Assembly (NCBI GenBank): GCA_003142615.1
Contig: PLMW01000071.1
Span: 13,304-59,953 of the forward strand
Direction: 5' to 3'
Source: Opitutia bacterium
GTDB taxonomy: Bacteria > Verrucomicrobiota > Verrucomicrobiia > Opitutales > Opitutaceae
DNA length: 46,650 nt
Below the pieces are notes generated by a model. It did no database searches, was not told the origin of the DNA, and saw only the letters and a program-made list of their open reading frames with translations. A program made the translations under genes and the position numbers. Positions 1 through 7,913 of this stretch are shown here, piece after piece (within the stretch, counting starts at the first letter, position 1; each line of letters begins with the position of its first letter).

Positions 1-119
1 GCGCCCAGGGCGTAGGCGATCTTTTTCGAGTTGGCCGCGACCTGCTTGAGCGGGCCGGGGCCGTAGAGATGCTGGCTGCCGGTGACGAACCAGATTTCGG
101 GAGAGGCGAGGTTTTTCAT
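1..119 (-). CDS. araA: L-arabinose isomerase, N-terminal fragment cut by the window edge
   Basis: Translating the minus strand from the ATG at 119 gives [20 protein letters not shown] and continues in frame to the left edge (39 codons). [13 protein letters not shown] is the characteristic N-terminus of L-arabinose isomerase, which converts L-arabinose to L-ribulose in the cytoplasm. The start lies 39 bp downstream of the ribulokinase stop on the same strand, and ribulose-5-phosphate epimerase lies upstream of that, giving an operon order D-B-A. Only the extreme N-terminus is visible, so catalytic residues cannot be checked. The identification rests on the motif and the operon context, which agree. 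Confidence 0.9.
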   Translation of the reverse strand, partial: MKNLASPEIWFVTGSQHLYGPGPLKQVAANSKKIAYALG

Positions 120-150
120 GAGAATGAGCGTTTAGCCCGAAGCTTTAGGC

Positions 151-168
151 GTCGGGCATCAGCCCGAC
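151..168. repeat. Small inverted repeat over the araB stop codon
   Basis: GTCGGGC and GCCCGAC (7-bp perfect arms) flank a 4-nt loop that contains the araB stop codon (TCA on the plus strand at 159-161). In mRNA this would be a short hairpin at the araB/araA junction. It has no T-tract, so it is not a normal terminator; it could influence stability or araA translation, but chance cannot be excluded. Confidence 0.3.
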
Positions 169-1823
169 TGGGTTTCTTTGACCACGAGGAGATCCTTCAT
201 CACGCGCGACAGGTCGGCGGATTTATTGAGGCCGCCGAACGAGTCGTGGAGCTGGCGGTAAAGGACGTAGAGCTGGTCATAGACCTTCCGCGCCACGGGA
301 TGGGGCCGGTACTGCTTCGGCTGGAGCGAGGTCATCGCCTTCTGCGCGGCCGGGAAATCCCGGTGGGCGCCCGCGAGCACCGCCGCCGCGACCGCCGCGC
401 CCAGCGCGCACGCCTGGCTGGAACCGGCGACGAGCATGGTGCAGCCGGTGACGTCCGCGTAAATCTGCATGAGCAGCGGGTTTTTTTCCGCGATGCCACC
501 GGCGCAGACGACGCGGTCGAGCGGCACGCCGTATTCCTTGAGGCGCTCGATGATGGCGCGGGCGCCGAAGGCCGTGGCCTCGATGAGGGTGCGGTAGATT
601 TCGGCCCGCGTCGTGTGCAGGGTCTGGCCGAGGAGCAGGCCTGAGAGCGTCTGGTCGACGAGGATGGTGCGGTTGCCGTTGTTCCAGTCGAGCGCGAGCA
701 GGCCGGACTGGCCGGGCGGCAGCCGGGCGGCGGCCTTGGAGAGCTGCGCATGGAGGGCGGCGTCGCCTTCGCAGACGACCTCGACCCACCACCGGAAGAT
801 GTCACCCACGGCGGACTGGCCGGCCTCGAGGCCGTAGTAGCCGGGGAGAATCGCGCCCTTCACGATGCCGCAGATGCCGGGAATGTCGGGCACCTGCTTG
901 TCGGCGGAGACGACGCCGCAGTCGCAGGTGGAGGTGCCGATGACCTTGACGAGCGTGCCCTCGGTGACGCCGCAGCCGATGGCGCCGTAGTGCACGTCGA
1001 ACTCGCCGATCGCGATGGGAATGCCGGCCGGAAGGCCGAGCCGGGCGGCCCATTCGTCGCAGAGCGCGCCGGCCGGTTCGGTGGCGTCGTATGCCTTTTC
1101 ATAAAGGCGGTCGCGCAGGCCGGCGAGCCGCGGGTCGAGCATCGCGAGAAACTCCTTGTCGGGCAGGCCGCCCCATTCATCGCAGTAGAGCGCCTTGTGG
1201 CCGGCCGGGCAGATGCCGCGCTTGACCTTGGTGGGGTCGGTCACGCCGGCGAGGACCGCGGGCACCCAGTCGGAGAGCTCGACCCACGACCAGGCGGCCG
1301 CGAACACCTCGGGGGCGACGGCGAGGCAGTGCCAGATTTTCGACCACCACCATTCGGACGAGTAGGTGTTGCCGCACTTGGCGATGAAATGCGGACGATA
1401 TCGCGCGGCGAGCTCGGTGATGCGGGCGGCCTCCCGCCAGCCCGTGTGGTCCTTCCAGAGCCAGCACTGCGCGGCCAGATGCTTCCGCCACTTTTTGTCG
1501 AGCGCGAGCGGGCGGTTGTTTTTGTCGACCGGGATCGGGCTCGATCCGGTGGTGTCGACCCCGATGCCGACGATCCCCGCCGCATCGAAGCCGCGCTGCC
1601 GCTTCGCCGCGGCCAGCGCGCCTTGCACGCTCTTCTCGAGGCCGGCGAGGTAGTCGCCCGGATGCTGGCGGGCGAGATGATGATCCTTGGGGTCGAGCAG
1701 GATGCCCTGCCGGCCGCTGGGATAATCGATCACGCAGGTGCCCAGTTCCGCGCCGTCGGCACAGCGGACGACGAGCGCCCGCACCGAATTGGTACCGTAG
1801 TCAATGCCAAGGGTGAAAGACAT
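159..1823 (-). CDS. araB: L-ribulokinase
   Basis: Phosphorylates L-ribulose to L-ribulose 5-phosphate with ATP in the cytoplasm. The 554-aa protein has the FGGY-kinase fold: N-terminal phosphate-binding GIDYGTNSVRALVV (about residues 6-19), GVDTTGSSPIPVD near residue 90, the catalytic-region GEFDVHYGAIGCG near residue 275, and the C-terminal nucleotide-binding VCAGGIAEKNPLL followed by ALGAAVAAA. The motif GNTYSSEWWWSKIWH is typical of AraB rather than xylulokinase or glycerol kinase. Length matches the family (about 550-570). The ATG at 1823 gives the canonical N-terminus. It sits 52 bp downstream of araD and 39 bp upstream of araA, consistent with one transcript. Confidence 0.96.
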   Translation of the reverse strand: MSFTLGIDYGTNSVRALVVRCADGAELGTCVIDYPSGRQGILLDPKDHHLARQHPGDYLAGLEKSVQGALAAAKRQRGFDAAGIVGIGVDTTGSSPIPVDKNNRPLALDKKWRKHLAAQCWLWKDHTGWREAARITELAARYRPHFIAKCGNTYSSEWWWSKIWHCLAVAPEVFAAAWSWVELSDWVPAVLAGVTDPTKVKRGICPAGHKALYCDEWGGLPDKEFLAMLDPRLAGLRDRLYEKAYDATEPAGALCDEWAARLGLPAGIPIAIGEFDVHYGAIGCGVTEGTLVKVIGTSTCDCGVVSADKQVPDIPGICGIVKGAILPGYYGLEAGQSAVGDIFRWWVEVVCEGDAALHAQLSKAAARLPPGQSGLLALDWNNGNRTILVDQTLSGLLLGQTLHTTRAEIYRTLIEATAFGARAIIERLKEYGVPLDRVVCAGGIAEKNPLLMQIYADVTGCTMLVAGSSQACALGAAVAAAVLAGAHRDFPAAQKAMTSLQPKQYRPHPVARKVYDQLYVLYRQLHDSFGGLNKSADLSRVMKDLLVVKETQSG

Positions 1824-1875
1824 GATGGGGCAGGAAGGGGCGGTTAAAGTTTACGGAAGACGGCCGGAATAATCG

Positions 1876-2568
1876 TCAGGGCTGGCCGTAGGTGGCGCCG
1901 GGACCGTGCTTGCGGGTGAAGTGCCGGCCCAGCAGCTCCGGTTCGATCTCGCCGCGCTGCGGCGTCAGCGCGAGGGTTTGAAAGGCCATCTGCGCCACGA
2001 CCTCGAGCGCGAAGGCGGTTTCGACGGCCGGCACCCCCGCCGGACCCCACGTGAACGGCCCATGCCGCCATACGAGCACCGCCGGCATATCGAGTGGATC
2101 GCGACCGTGGAAGGTTTCCACAATCACGTTGCCGGTGTTCCATTCGTAAGCCTCGGTGATCTCGGCCTTCGTCAGCGGACGCGTCACAGGCACGGCGCCA
2201 TGGAAGTAGTCGGCGTGCGTCGTGCCGAAACAGGGGATCGGCCGCCCGGCCTGGGCAAAGCTCACCGCATGGCGGGAGTGCGTGTGCACCACCGCGCGGA
2301 TGCCGGCAAACGCCTGGAACAGCCGGCGGTGGGTCGGAGTGTCCGACGACGGCCGCAGCTTGCCCTCGAGCACGCGGCCCTCGAGGTCGACCAGCACCAT
2401 CTTGCCCGGCGTCAGCTCGGCGTAGGGCACGCCGCTGGGCTTGATGGCAAACACGCCGGCCCCGGGATCGAAGACGCTCGCGTTGCCGAACGTGAGATCG
2501 ACCAGGCCCGAGGCACCCAGCTGGCGGTTGGCGACATATCCTTCCTCGCGGAGGGCTCGATGCTGCAT
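1876..2568 (-). CDS. araD: L-ribulose-5-phosphate 4-epimerase
   Basis: Interconverts L-ribulose 5-phosphate and D-xylulose 5-phosphate, linking arabinose to the pentose phosphate pathway. With the ATG at 2568 (230 aa) the residue numbering falls on that of the E. coli enzyme: GNAS 28-31, KPSG 43-46, SSDTPTHR with Asp76, the zinc ligands His95 and His97 in HTHS, catalytic-region Asp120 in GTTHADY, and a third histidine in RHGPF. The frame is open to a GTG at 2586, but the ATG matches the family N-terminus better. First gene of the araDBA operon; gpsA is 93 bp upstream on the same strand, so the operon could have its own promoter in that gap or be read through. Confidence 0.95.
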   Translation of the reverse strand: MQHRALREEGYVANRQLGASGLVDLTFGNASVFDPGAGVFAIKPSGVPYAELTPGKMVLVDLEGRVLEGKLRPSSDTPTHRRLFQAFAGIRAVVHTHSRHAVSFAQAGRPIPCFGTTHADYFHGAVPVTRPLTKAEITEAYEWNTGNVIVETFHGRDPLDMPAVLVWRHGPFTWGPAGVPAVETAFALEVVAQMAFQTLALTPQRGEIEPELLGRHFTRKHGPGATYGQP

Positions 2569-2661
2569 GGCACCGAAGATCAACACTCCGGCGGCCGGGC
2601 GACGGCGAGCAAAAAACCACCCAGACGACCTGATGCGATAACGGGCCGGGGGCCGGACCGT

Positions 2662-3663
2662 CTATGCTTCCCTCTTCAATTCGCGCATCATGAGCGCCTG
2701 CAGCGAGTCGGCGGGCTTCTGGCCTTCAAAGAGCAGCCGGTGGACCTCGGTCAGAATGGGCGCGTTGATGCCCCGCTTCACGCAAAGGCCGTGGAAGGAT
2801 TCCGTGGTCTTGTAGCCCTCGACCACCGTCCGGCGCCCGGCCAGCAGTTCCTCCACCGTGCGACCCTCGCCCAGGCGCTGTCCAAACTCGTGGTTGCGGC
2901 TCCAATTGCCGTAGCAGGTGGCCATGAGATCGCCCGCTCCACTGAGGCCGTAGAAAGTCTCCGGCCGGGCGCCGAGCGCCACGCCGACCCGCACCATCTC
3001 CGTCAGCGCCCGGGTGATGAGCGCGGCCTTGGAGTTGTCGCCGAGGCCCAGGCCGTCGCAACAGCCCGCGGCGATGGCATAGATGTTTTTGAGGCAGCCG
3101 CCGAACTCCACGCCGGGGAGATCATCGCTCGTGTAGAGACGCAGGCTGGGGCCGCTCACGGCGGCCTGCACCTGTTTCACGAAGGGCGTGATCGTCTCCG
3201 CGGCCAGCACCATGGCCGCCGGCAGGCCGCGCGCGACCTCGGTGGCGGTGGTCGGTCCCGTGAGCGCGCCCGCCTCATACCGGGGCAGCACGGCGCGGAT
3301 CACCTGGCTGGGCCGCAGGTGCGTGCCGAGTTCGAGCCCCTTGGCAAGGCTGACGACCAGCTGCAGCCGCGTTGCAGCATCCACGCAGGCACGCAGTCGT
3401 TCGCACCACTCCCGCAACGCCTGCGCCGGACACGCCAGTAACATGACCTCGGCCTCTTTCAGCACGGGTGCGAGTTCGCGGGCGATCTGCAGGCCCGGCG
3501 GCAGCGGAAAACCGGGCAGGTAGTCGGTGTTCTCGCGCGTGGCGGCCAGGGCGAGCGCCTGCTCGGGGCGCCGCGGGACCAGCGTGACGGCGTGGCCGAG
3601 CCGCTGTAGGTGAAGCGAAAAGGCCGTGCCCCAGGCGCCGGCGCCGATGACGCAGATGTTCAT
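2662..3663 (-). CDS. gpsA: NAD(P)H-dependent glycerol-3-phosphate dehydrogenase
   Basis: Reduces dihydroxyacetone phosphate to sn-glycerol 3-phosphate for phospholipid synthesis; cytosolic. The 333-aa protein shows the N-terminal Rossmann motif GAGAWG (7-12), SLAKGLE with Lys108, LTGPTTATEVARG (135-146, usually SGPSFAxEVA), the catalytic-region GGCLKNIYAIAAG with Lys192, and GLGLGDNSKAALITR (204-218). Length is normal for GpsA. The serine-to-threonine changes in the SGPS loop are conservative. Together with panB and lysA upstream it forms a run of minus-strand housekeeping genes spaced 63-136 bp apart. Confidence 0.95.
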   Translation of the reverse strand: MNICVIGAGAWGTAFSLHLQRLGHAVTLVPRRPEQALALAATRENTDYLPGFPLPPGLQIARELAPVLKEAEVMLLACPAQALREWCERLRACVDAATRLQLVVSLAKGLELGTHLRPSQVIRAVLPRYEAGALTGPTTATEVARGLPAAMVLAAETITPFVKQVQAAVSGPSLRLYTSDDLPGVEFGGCLKNIYAIAAGCCDGLGLGDNSKAALITRALTEMVRVGVALGARPETFYGLSGAGDLMATCYGNWSRNHEFGQRLGEGRTVEELLAGRRTVVEGYKTTESFHGLCVKRGINAPILTEVHRLLFEGQKPADSLQALMMRELKREA

Positions 3664-3726
3664 GGAGGAGGACGGAGTGCTGGGAAGGCAGAGAGCATGG
3701 AGAACGGCTGCTTGGCAACCCCGGTG

Positions 3727-4521
3727 TTATGGCGGCGGCGGAGGTTGCCTCGGAAACTTGCGCGCCCGCACGGCCATGACATAGGCGGCAAAGCCCTTCT
3801 TCATTTCGTCGCCCACCGCGGCAAAGGCGTGGGCGAAGCCGGGCATGGCCTCGGGCGCCATGCCGAGCAGGTCGGTGCAGACGAGAATCTGGCCGTCGCA
3901 GTCGACGCCCGCCCCGATGCCGATGAGCGGCACCTTCAGCGTTTCGGCGATGGTGCGGGCGAGGATCGGCTCGATCAACTCGGCAACGATGGCAAACACG
4001 CCCGCCCGTTCCAGCGCGAGCGCGTCCGCCAGCAGCTGCTCGGCCTCGGCGGGCTTCGTCCCGAATTTCCGGTAACGGCCGAGATTCCGCACCTGCTGCG
4101 GTTGCAGGCCGATGTGGCCCATCACCGGCACGCCCGCCGCGACGATGCGCGCGATTTTCCCGGCCAGGCCGGCCCCGCCCTCGATCTTCACCGCCTCGGC
4201 GCCGGCTTCCTGCATGAGCCGCCGGCACGACTCGAGCACCTGCTTGAAATCAAAATGCGCCTCGACAAAGGGAACGTCGGCCACCAGCAGCGCCTCGGGC
4301 TTCGCCCGGGCGACGGCCGCCGTGTGGTGCACCATCATGTCGAGAGTCACCGGGATCGTGCTGTCGAAGCCGAGCAGAGTGTTGCCGACCGAGTCGCCCA
4401 CCAGGATCAGGTCCACGCCGGCCGCGGCCGCGTAACGCGCGGTGATGGCGTCGTAGGCGGTTGCGGCGACGATGGGCCGCTGCCCCTTGAGTTTCCGCAG
4501 CGTGAGGGTGGTGGTCTTCAT
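3727..4521 (-). CDS. panB: 3-methyl-2-oxobutanoate hydroxymethyltransferase (ketopantoate hydroxymethyltransferase)
   Basis: First step of pantothenate/CoA synthesis: transfers a hydroxymethyl group from 5,10-methylene-THF to 2-oxoisovalerate. The 264-aa product has [12 protein letters not shown] (Asp43 and Ser44 bind Mg2+ and substrate), ADVPF (Asp82), [15 protein letters not shown] and GIGAG in the family order along the TIM barrel. The ATG at 4521 gives [13 protein letters not shown], the family N-terminus; the frame extends upstream to 4632 but that stretch is low-complexity and includes a repetitive element. The C-terminus ends in a run of prolines. No panC or panD is in the window. Confidence 0.95.
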   Translation of the reverse strand: MKTTTLTLRKLKGQRPIVAATAYDAITARYAAAAGVDLILVGDSVGNTLLGFDSTIPVTLDMMVHHTAAVARAKPEALLVADVPFVEAHFDFKQVLESCRRLMQEAGAEAVKIEGGAGLAGKIARIVAAGVPVMGHIGLQPQQVRNLGRYRKFGTKPAEAEQLLADALALERAGVFAIVAELIEPILARTIAETLKVPLIGIGAGVDCDGQILVCTDLLGMAPEAMPGFAHAFAAVGDEMKKGFAAYVMAVRARKFPRQPPPPP

Positions 4522-4556
4522 GCCTGAAGGAGATCCTGCGCTGCGCTCAGAATGAC
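4522..4556. repeat. REP-like intergenic repeat between lysA and panB
   Basis: The stretch contains GCGCTGCGCTCAGAATGAC, preceded by GAAGGAGATCCT. This wording resembles a class of dispersed intergenic palindromic elements known from many GC-rich genomes (consensus-like GAGATCCTTCGCTTCGCTCAGAATGAC). Only one copy of this exact type lies in the window; the assignment is by recollection of the family, not by a second local copy. Confidence 0.45.
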
Positions 4557-4662
4557 CGGGTGGCCGACGTGGACCAAGTCTTTTGTCATGCCGGGCAAGG
4601 CGCGGTCCGTCCGGGCGGGCCAGCCGCCTCATCCCTGCCGCCCGTCGATCCGCCCGGTCATT
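4551..4662. repeat. 10-bp inverted repeat spanning the lysA-panB spacer
   Basis: AATGACCGGG at 4551-4560 and CCCGGTCATT at 4653-4662 are perfect inverted copies 92 bp apart; the second overlaps the last codons of lysA. The arms bracket a GC-rich spacer that includes CCGTCCGGGCGGGCC. They could be the two ends of a small palindromic intergenic element or a long-range mRNA stem. Confidence 0.4.
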
Positions 4663-5962
4663 TCAACCAGGCCGGCACGCGCTCGCCGATGGTCATCTGC
4701 TCGAAGGTTTCGCGGGCGTTGACCAGCTCGAAGCTGCTGCCATGCACGAGCACCTCGGCGGGCAGAGGGCGGGTGTTGTAGCGGTTGGCCATGACGTAGC
4801 CGTAGGCGCCGGCGCTCATGAACGCGACATACTCGCCCTCGCCCACCTCCTGCAACGTGCGGTCCCGGGCAAAGCAGTCCGTGGACTCGCAAACCGGCCC
4901 CACGATGTCGGCCTTCAGCGCGCGCCGCGAGGTGTCGCGCTGGAGCGGCACGATCTCGTGGTAGGCGTCGTACACCGCCGGCCGCACCAGATCGTTCATG
5001 CCCGCGTCGAGGATGAGAAAGTTCTTCCCCTGTCCGCGCTTGAGGTACTCGACCCGCGACAGCAGCACGCCGGCATTGCCCACCATGAAACGCCCGGGCT
5101 CGAGCAACAGCTTGAGGCCAAGCGGCTGCAGCAGCGGCGTGAGCGCGGCGCCATAGGCCTCGGGGGTGAGCGGACGCCGCTCAGCCGGCAGCGCGTTCCA
5201 CCACGCCTGCCCGCCGCTGGCTAGGGCGTCCTGGTAGACGACGCCGATGCCGCCGCCAAGGCTGAAGTAGCTGATGGCATAGTCGCGCTGCAGCTGGCGG
5301 GCCAGCGGGGCGATCTTCTCGACCGCCTCGACGAACGGCCCCACCTCGGTCAGCTGGGAGCCGATGTGCATCTGCACGCCCTTGATCTCGAGATGGGGCA
5401 GCTTGGCCGCCATCGCGTAGGCCGCGACGGCGGCCTTCAGCGGAATGCCGAACTTGTTTTCGCTCCGGCCGGTGGTGATCTTGGCGTGGGTCTTCGCGTC
5501 GACGTCGGGGTTCACGCGGATGGCCACGGGCGCCTTGCGGCCGAGCTGGCCGGCCACGTGATTGATGCGGGCCAGCTCGGGTTCGCTCTCGGCGTGCAGC
5601 GCAAAAATACCCGACTCCAATGCGAGCCGGATTTCCGCCTCGGTCTTGCCCACGCCGGCGAAAACGCTGCGGTCAACCTTCGCGCCCGCGGCCAGCACGC
5701 GGCGCAGTTCGCCGCCGCTGACCAGATCGAAGCCCGCGCCCAGGTTCGCCAGGAGGCGCAGCAGCGCCAGGCTGGCATTGGCTTTCAGGGCGTAGCAGAG
5801 CTGCACGTCGACTCCCCCGAGGCTGCCGGCCAGCCGGCGATAGTTGTCCTCGACGGTGGCGGCACTGTAGACGTAGGTGGGCGTGCCGTAGAGCCGGGCC
5901 ACGGCGGCCAGATCCACGGACTCGCACTGCAGGGTGTTGCCGACGTAGTGAAAACGATGCAT
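4658..5962 (-). CDS. lysA: Diaminopimelate decarboxylase
   Basis: PLP enzyme that decarboxylates meso-diaminopimelate to L-lysine, the last lysine step. With the ATG at 5962 (434 aa) the protein begins [18 protein letters not shown]. The PLP lysine is Lys60 in CYALKAN; then [37 protein letters not shown], and the substrate-contacting [13 protein letters not shown] and [12 protein letters not shown], all in the normal LysA order. An in-frame GTG at 6031 would add 23 residues unlike the family and would cover the only spacer before the divergent small gene, so the downstream ATG is preferred. TTGACA at 6003-6008 in that spacer could be a -35 box, but no convincing -10 follows. Confidence 0.95.
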   Translation of the reverse strand: MHRFHYVGNTLQCESVDLAAVARLYGTPTYVYSAATVEDNYRRLAGSLGGVDVQLCYALKANASLALLRLLANLGAGFDLVSGGELRRVLAAGAKVDRSVFAGVGKTEAEIRLALESGIFALHAESEPELARINHVAGQLGRKAPVAIRVNPDVDAKTHAKITTGRSENKFGIPLKAAVAAYAMAAKLPHLEIKGVQMHIGSQLTEVGPFVEAVEKIAPLARQLQRDYAISYFSLGGGIGVVYQDALASGGQAWWNALPAERRPLTPEAYGAALTPLLQPLGLKLLLEPGRFMVGNAGVLLSRVEYLKRGQGKNFLILDAGMNDLVRPAVYDAYHEIVPLQRDTSRRALKADIVGPVCESTDCFARDRTLQEVGEGEYVAFMSAGAYGYVMANRYNTRPLPAEVLVHGSSFELVNARETFEQMTIGERVPAWLK

Positions 5963-6053
5963 GGCGGGGGACTGGTAAAAGTGTGTTGAAAAGCGCGCCT
6001 TATTGACAGTTTCCCCTTGAGAAAACGACACTAAAGTCGATTAAGGAACTGTG

Positions 6054-6317
6054 ATGCTGCGTGAATTGCGCCATTGGTTGTACCGTCCGACCGTCCGCAT
6101 GTGGTCGGTGGACAATTCACGCATCCGGACCACCTGCACGAAAAACGCGCAGTTCATCAGCTATTTGGTGAAGAGCGGCTTCCGCCAGGTGAACGTCGAC
6201 CGCTACGAGGTGAGCCTCCGCCGCCGGCGCGCACTCAAAGTCGCTCTGTTCTGGCTGTTGGGAGCGGGCGGCGCGTGGGTGGTGGTCGAGAGCGCCCGGG
6301 CGCTGTCCATGTTCTGA
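6054..6317 (+). CDS. Small protein with a C-terminal membrane segment, function unknown
   Basis: An 87-aa product starting at the ATG at 6054, which has an AAGGA site 6 nt upstream (6043-6047), one of the clearer Shine-Dalgarno sites in this window; a GTG one codon earlier is the alternative start. The N-terminal ~58 residues are basic (RELRHWLYRPTVRMW, RRRRALK), followed by one hydrophobic helix, VALFWLLGAGGAWVVVE. The positive charge before the helix predicts a single-pass protein with a cytoplasmic N-terminus. It diverges from lysA and converges on the small gene at 6364-6540. I do not recognise the family. Confidence 0.6.
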   Translation: MLRELRHWLYRPTVRMWSVDNSRIRTTCTKNAQFISYLVKSGFRQVNVDRYEVSLRRRRALKVALFWLLGAGGAWVVVESARALSMF

Positions 6318-6320
6318 GCC

Positions 6321-6350
6321 GCCGGCCGGGTGTGGTCGCCATGGGCCGGC
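6321..6350. terminator. Hairpin between convergent small genes
   Basis: GCCGGCC at 6321-6327 and GGCCGGC at 6344-6350 form a 7-bp stem just after the stop at 6317 and before the opposing stop at 6364. There is no T-tract on either side, so it is at best a weak bidirectional terminator or 3' end stabiliser. Confidence 0.3.
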
Positions 6351-6363
6351 GCCGGTCAATCCG

Positions 6364-6540
6364 TTACCGGAGCCGCAGGAAGGAGCGCGGCGCCCGTTGC
6401 GTGTCGTTGAGTGCGAACCCGAACATCGCGGCGACCATCGCGGCGGTGAGCCAATCCCCGACGTCCAGTTGGTACGTGTCGAGCGACATGGCCGCCATGG
6501 TAAGAGCCAGGATGGAAAGGATGGAGAGCAGTGTCTTCAT
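6364..6540 (-). CDS. Tiny hydrophobic protein, paralogue A
   Basis: A 58-aa product from the ATG at 6540: an N-terminal hydrophobic segment (MKTLLSILSILALTMAAMSL), then DTYQLDVGDW, a second hydrophobic segment (LTAAMVAAMFGFAL) and a short basic tail (NDTQRAPRSFLRLR). Its neighbour at 6684-6926 shares MKTLLS, SLD-YQLD-G and FA-ALNDT in the same order, so these are tandem duplicates. Conservation of residues between the two helices, an own promoter-like element and a terminator-like hairpin before it argue that it is a real gene. Two membrane-spanning segments, or a signal peptide plus one segment, are predicted. Function unknown. Confidence 0.65.
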   Translation of the reverse strand: MKTLLSILSILALTMAAMSLDTYQLDVGDWLTAAMVAAMFGFALNDTQRAPRSFLRLR

Positions 6541-6563
6541 GATGATGATTGAGGTTGTTTCCA

Positions 6564-6591
6564 AGAACACGGCACCTGGCGGAAAGTTACA
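6564..6591 (-). promoter_or_regulatory. Candidate ECF-type promoter of paralogue A
   Basis: On the minus strand TGTAAC (plus 6586-6591) is followed after 15 bp by GTGTTCT (plus 6564-6570), 23 nt before the ATG at 6540. The same two boxes with the same 15-bp spacing occur upstream of paralogue B. A TGTAAC-like -35 and a short -10 about 15-17 bp away resemble promoters of extracytoplasmic-function sigma factors; which sigma factor would use it is unknown. Confidence 0.5.
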
Positions 6592-6621
6592 GGGAAGTTG
6601 GGGGCCCGGCTGGATCCGATG

Positions 6622-6657
6622 AAAAAAAGCCGGCCGAGCCATAAAGGCGCGGCCGGC
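6622..6657 (-). terminator. Rho-independent terminator of paralogue B
   Basis: Arms GCCGGCCG (6629-6636) and CGGCCGGC (6650-6657) form an 8-bp stem; reading on the minus strand it is followed by seven T (A run at 6622-6628). It lies 27 bp after the stop of the gene at 6684-6926 and upstream of the promoter of paralogue A, so the two small genes look independently transcribed. Confidence 0.75.
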
Positions 6658-6683
6658 GGGACGAAGAGGGACGATGACGGTGA

Positions 6684-6926
6684 TCAAGCCGCCAGATCCA
6701 GGGAATGCGTGCGCGGCGGCGCGGAACGCCGGGACGGCGCCGGAAACCGGGTGATGCGTGTCGGGACCAGGCGACGTTCCGGCCGGGTATCGTTGAGCGC
6801 GATCGCAAAAAGCGCCGCGACTGCCACGGCTGAAAAAATAACACCGGCGTCCAACTGGTAGGCATCCAGTGAGGCGGCCGCCATGAGGAGGACAGAGATG
6901 AACAAGAGCGAAAGGAGGGTCTTCAT
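6684..6926 (-). CDS. Small hydrophobic protein, paralogue B
   Basis: An 80-aa product from the ATG at 6926. It opens MKTLLSLLFISVLLMAAASL (hydrophobic), then DAYQLDAGV, a second hydrophobic stretch (FSAVAVAALFAIAL), NDTRPERR and a basic, proline- and serine-rich tail of about 30 residues absent from paralogue A. Shared residues with paralogue A (MKTLLS, SLD-YQLD-G, ALNDT) show common descent. The longer tail is arginine-rich and may lie in the cytoplasm. It has its own promoter-like boxes and a strong terminator. Function unknown. Confidence 0.65.
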   Translation of the reverse strand: MKTLLSLLFISVLLMAAASLDAYQLDAGVIFSAVAVAALFAIALNDTRPERRLVPTRITRFPAPSRRSAPPRTHSLDLAA

Positions 6927-6954
6927 GGTCGTGTGTGATTAAGTGGTTTCCCCT

Positions 6955-6982
6955 AGAACACGGCAGCCGGCGAAAAGTTACA
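6955..6982 (-). promoter_or_regulatory. Candidate ECF-type promoter of paralogue B
   Basis: Minus-strand TGTAAC (plus 6977-6982), 15 bp spacer, then GTGTTCT (plus 6955-6961), 28 nt before the ATG at 6926. The surrounding GGTTTCC and CGGCAxC(C/T)GGCG bases are also shared with the element at 6564-6591, so about 35 bp upstream of both genes are conserved although most synonymous sites are not. Confidence 0.5.
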
Positions 6983-7020
6983 GTCCTGCATGACCCTCGA
7001 GCCGCTTCCCCTGAAAACGC

Positions 7021-7050
7021 ACCGGCCGCGCCATTCAGAGCGCGGCCGGT
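7021..7050 (-). terminator. Terminator-like hairpin after sdhB
   Basis: ACCGGCCGCG (7021-7030) and CGCGGCCGGT (7041-7050) are perfect 10-bp inverted arms with a 10-nt loop, 26 bp after the sdhB stop. On the minus strand the stem is followed by GCGTTTTC, a short T-tract. It probably ends the sdhCAB transcript and insulates the small genes downstream. Confidence 0.65.
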
Positions 7051-7075
7051 GACAGACCAAAAAACCGGCGGAGCT

Positions 7076-7891
7076 TCAGCCTGCGGCGGAACTGGCGTTG
7101 GCCGAGATGGGCGTGAAGGCGGAGCGGATGACGGCCTTCAGGTAGTCGCGGTTCAGGCGCGCGATGAATTCATGGCTGATGAGTTTCGGGCACACCGCGG
7201 AACATTCGTACTGGTTGGTGCAGCTGCCGAAACCCTCGGCGTCCATTTGCTTCACCATGGCCCGCACGCGCTGGTCGCGCTCGGGCTGGCCCTGGGGGAG
7301 CAGGCCGAGCTGGGAGACCTTGGCGCCGACGAACAGCATCGCGCTGGCGTTCTTGCAGGCGGCCACGCAGGCGCCGCAGCCGATGCAGGCCGCGGCGTCC
7401 ATGGCGAGATCGGCGGCGTCCTTCGGCACGGGGATGGCGTTGGCGTCGCAGGCACTGCCGGTGCGGACACTGATGAAACCGCCGGCCTGCATGATGCGAT
7501 CGAAGGCCTTGCGGTTGACGATGAGGTCCTTGATGACCGGGAAGGGCTTGGCGCGGAAGGGCTCGACGGTGATGACGTCGCCGTCATGGAAGCTGCGCAG
7601 GTAGGTCTGGCAGGTGGCGACACCGCGGTGCGGGCCGTGCGGCTTGCCGTTGATGACCAGCGAGCAGGTGCCGCAGATGCCTTCGCGGCAGTCGTTATCG
7701 AAGGCGATGGGTTCCCCGCCTTTCACGGCGAGCTCGTCGTTGACCACGTCCAACATCTCGAGAAACGACATGTTGGAGTTGAGATTCCGGGCCGGGTATT
7801 CGACAAACCGCCCCGGCTGGTCGGGCCCGGCCTGGCGCCAGACGCGGAGGGTGACCGAGATGGCTTGGCTGGAAGAGGATTCGGCGACCAT
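7076..7891 (-). CDS. sdhB: Succinate dehydrogenase/fumarate reductase iron-sulfur subunit
   Basis: Electron-transfer subunit of respiratory complex II, carrying electrons from the flavoprotein to the membrane quinone site. The 271-aa protein has the plant-type [2Fe-2S] motif CREGICGTC with Cys68, 73, 76 and a later Cys94 (residues 68-94), the [4Fe-4S] motif [11 protein letters not shown] (169-179), and the [3Fe-4S] region [12 protein letters not shown] (224-235). This spacing and the insert after the first domain resemble the SdhB of Bacteroidota, Chlamydiota and Verrucomicrobiota rather than the E. coli type. Last gene of sdhC-sdhA-sdhB, 22 bp after sdhA. Confidence 0.95.
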   Translation of the reverse strand: MVAESSSSQAISVTLRVWRQAGPDQPGRFVEYPARNLNSNMSFLEMLDVVNDELAVKGGEPIAFDNDCREGICGTCSLVINGKPHGPHRGVATCQTYLRSFHDGDVITVEPFRAKPFPVIKDLIVNRKAFDRIMQAGGFISVRTGSACDANAIPVPKDAADLAMDAAACIGCGACVAACKNASAMLFVGAKVSQLGLLPQGQPERDQRVRAMVKQMDAEGFGSCTNQYECSAVCPKLISHEFIARLNRDYLKAVIRSAFTPISANASSAAG

Positions 7892-7913
7892 TTTAGGAAA
7901 AGGAGTCGGAAGT

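Noticed and set aside
1906-3441. 511-codon open frame antisense to araD and gpsA
   Set aside because: Spans two well-identified genes on the other strand and has no recognisable domain.
6003-6037. Full sigma-70 promoter for the 6054 gene (TTGACA at 6003)
   Set aside because: The best -10-like sequence (ACTAAA) is 21 bp away, too far for a confident call.
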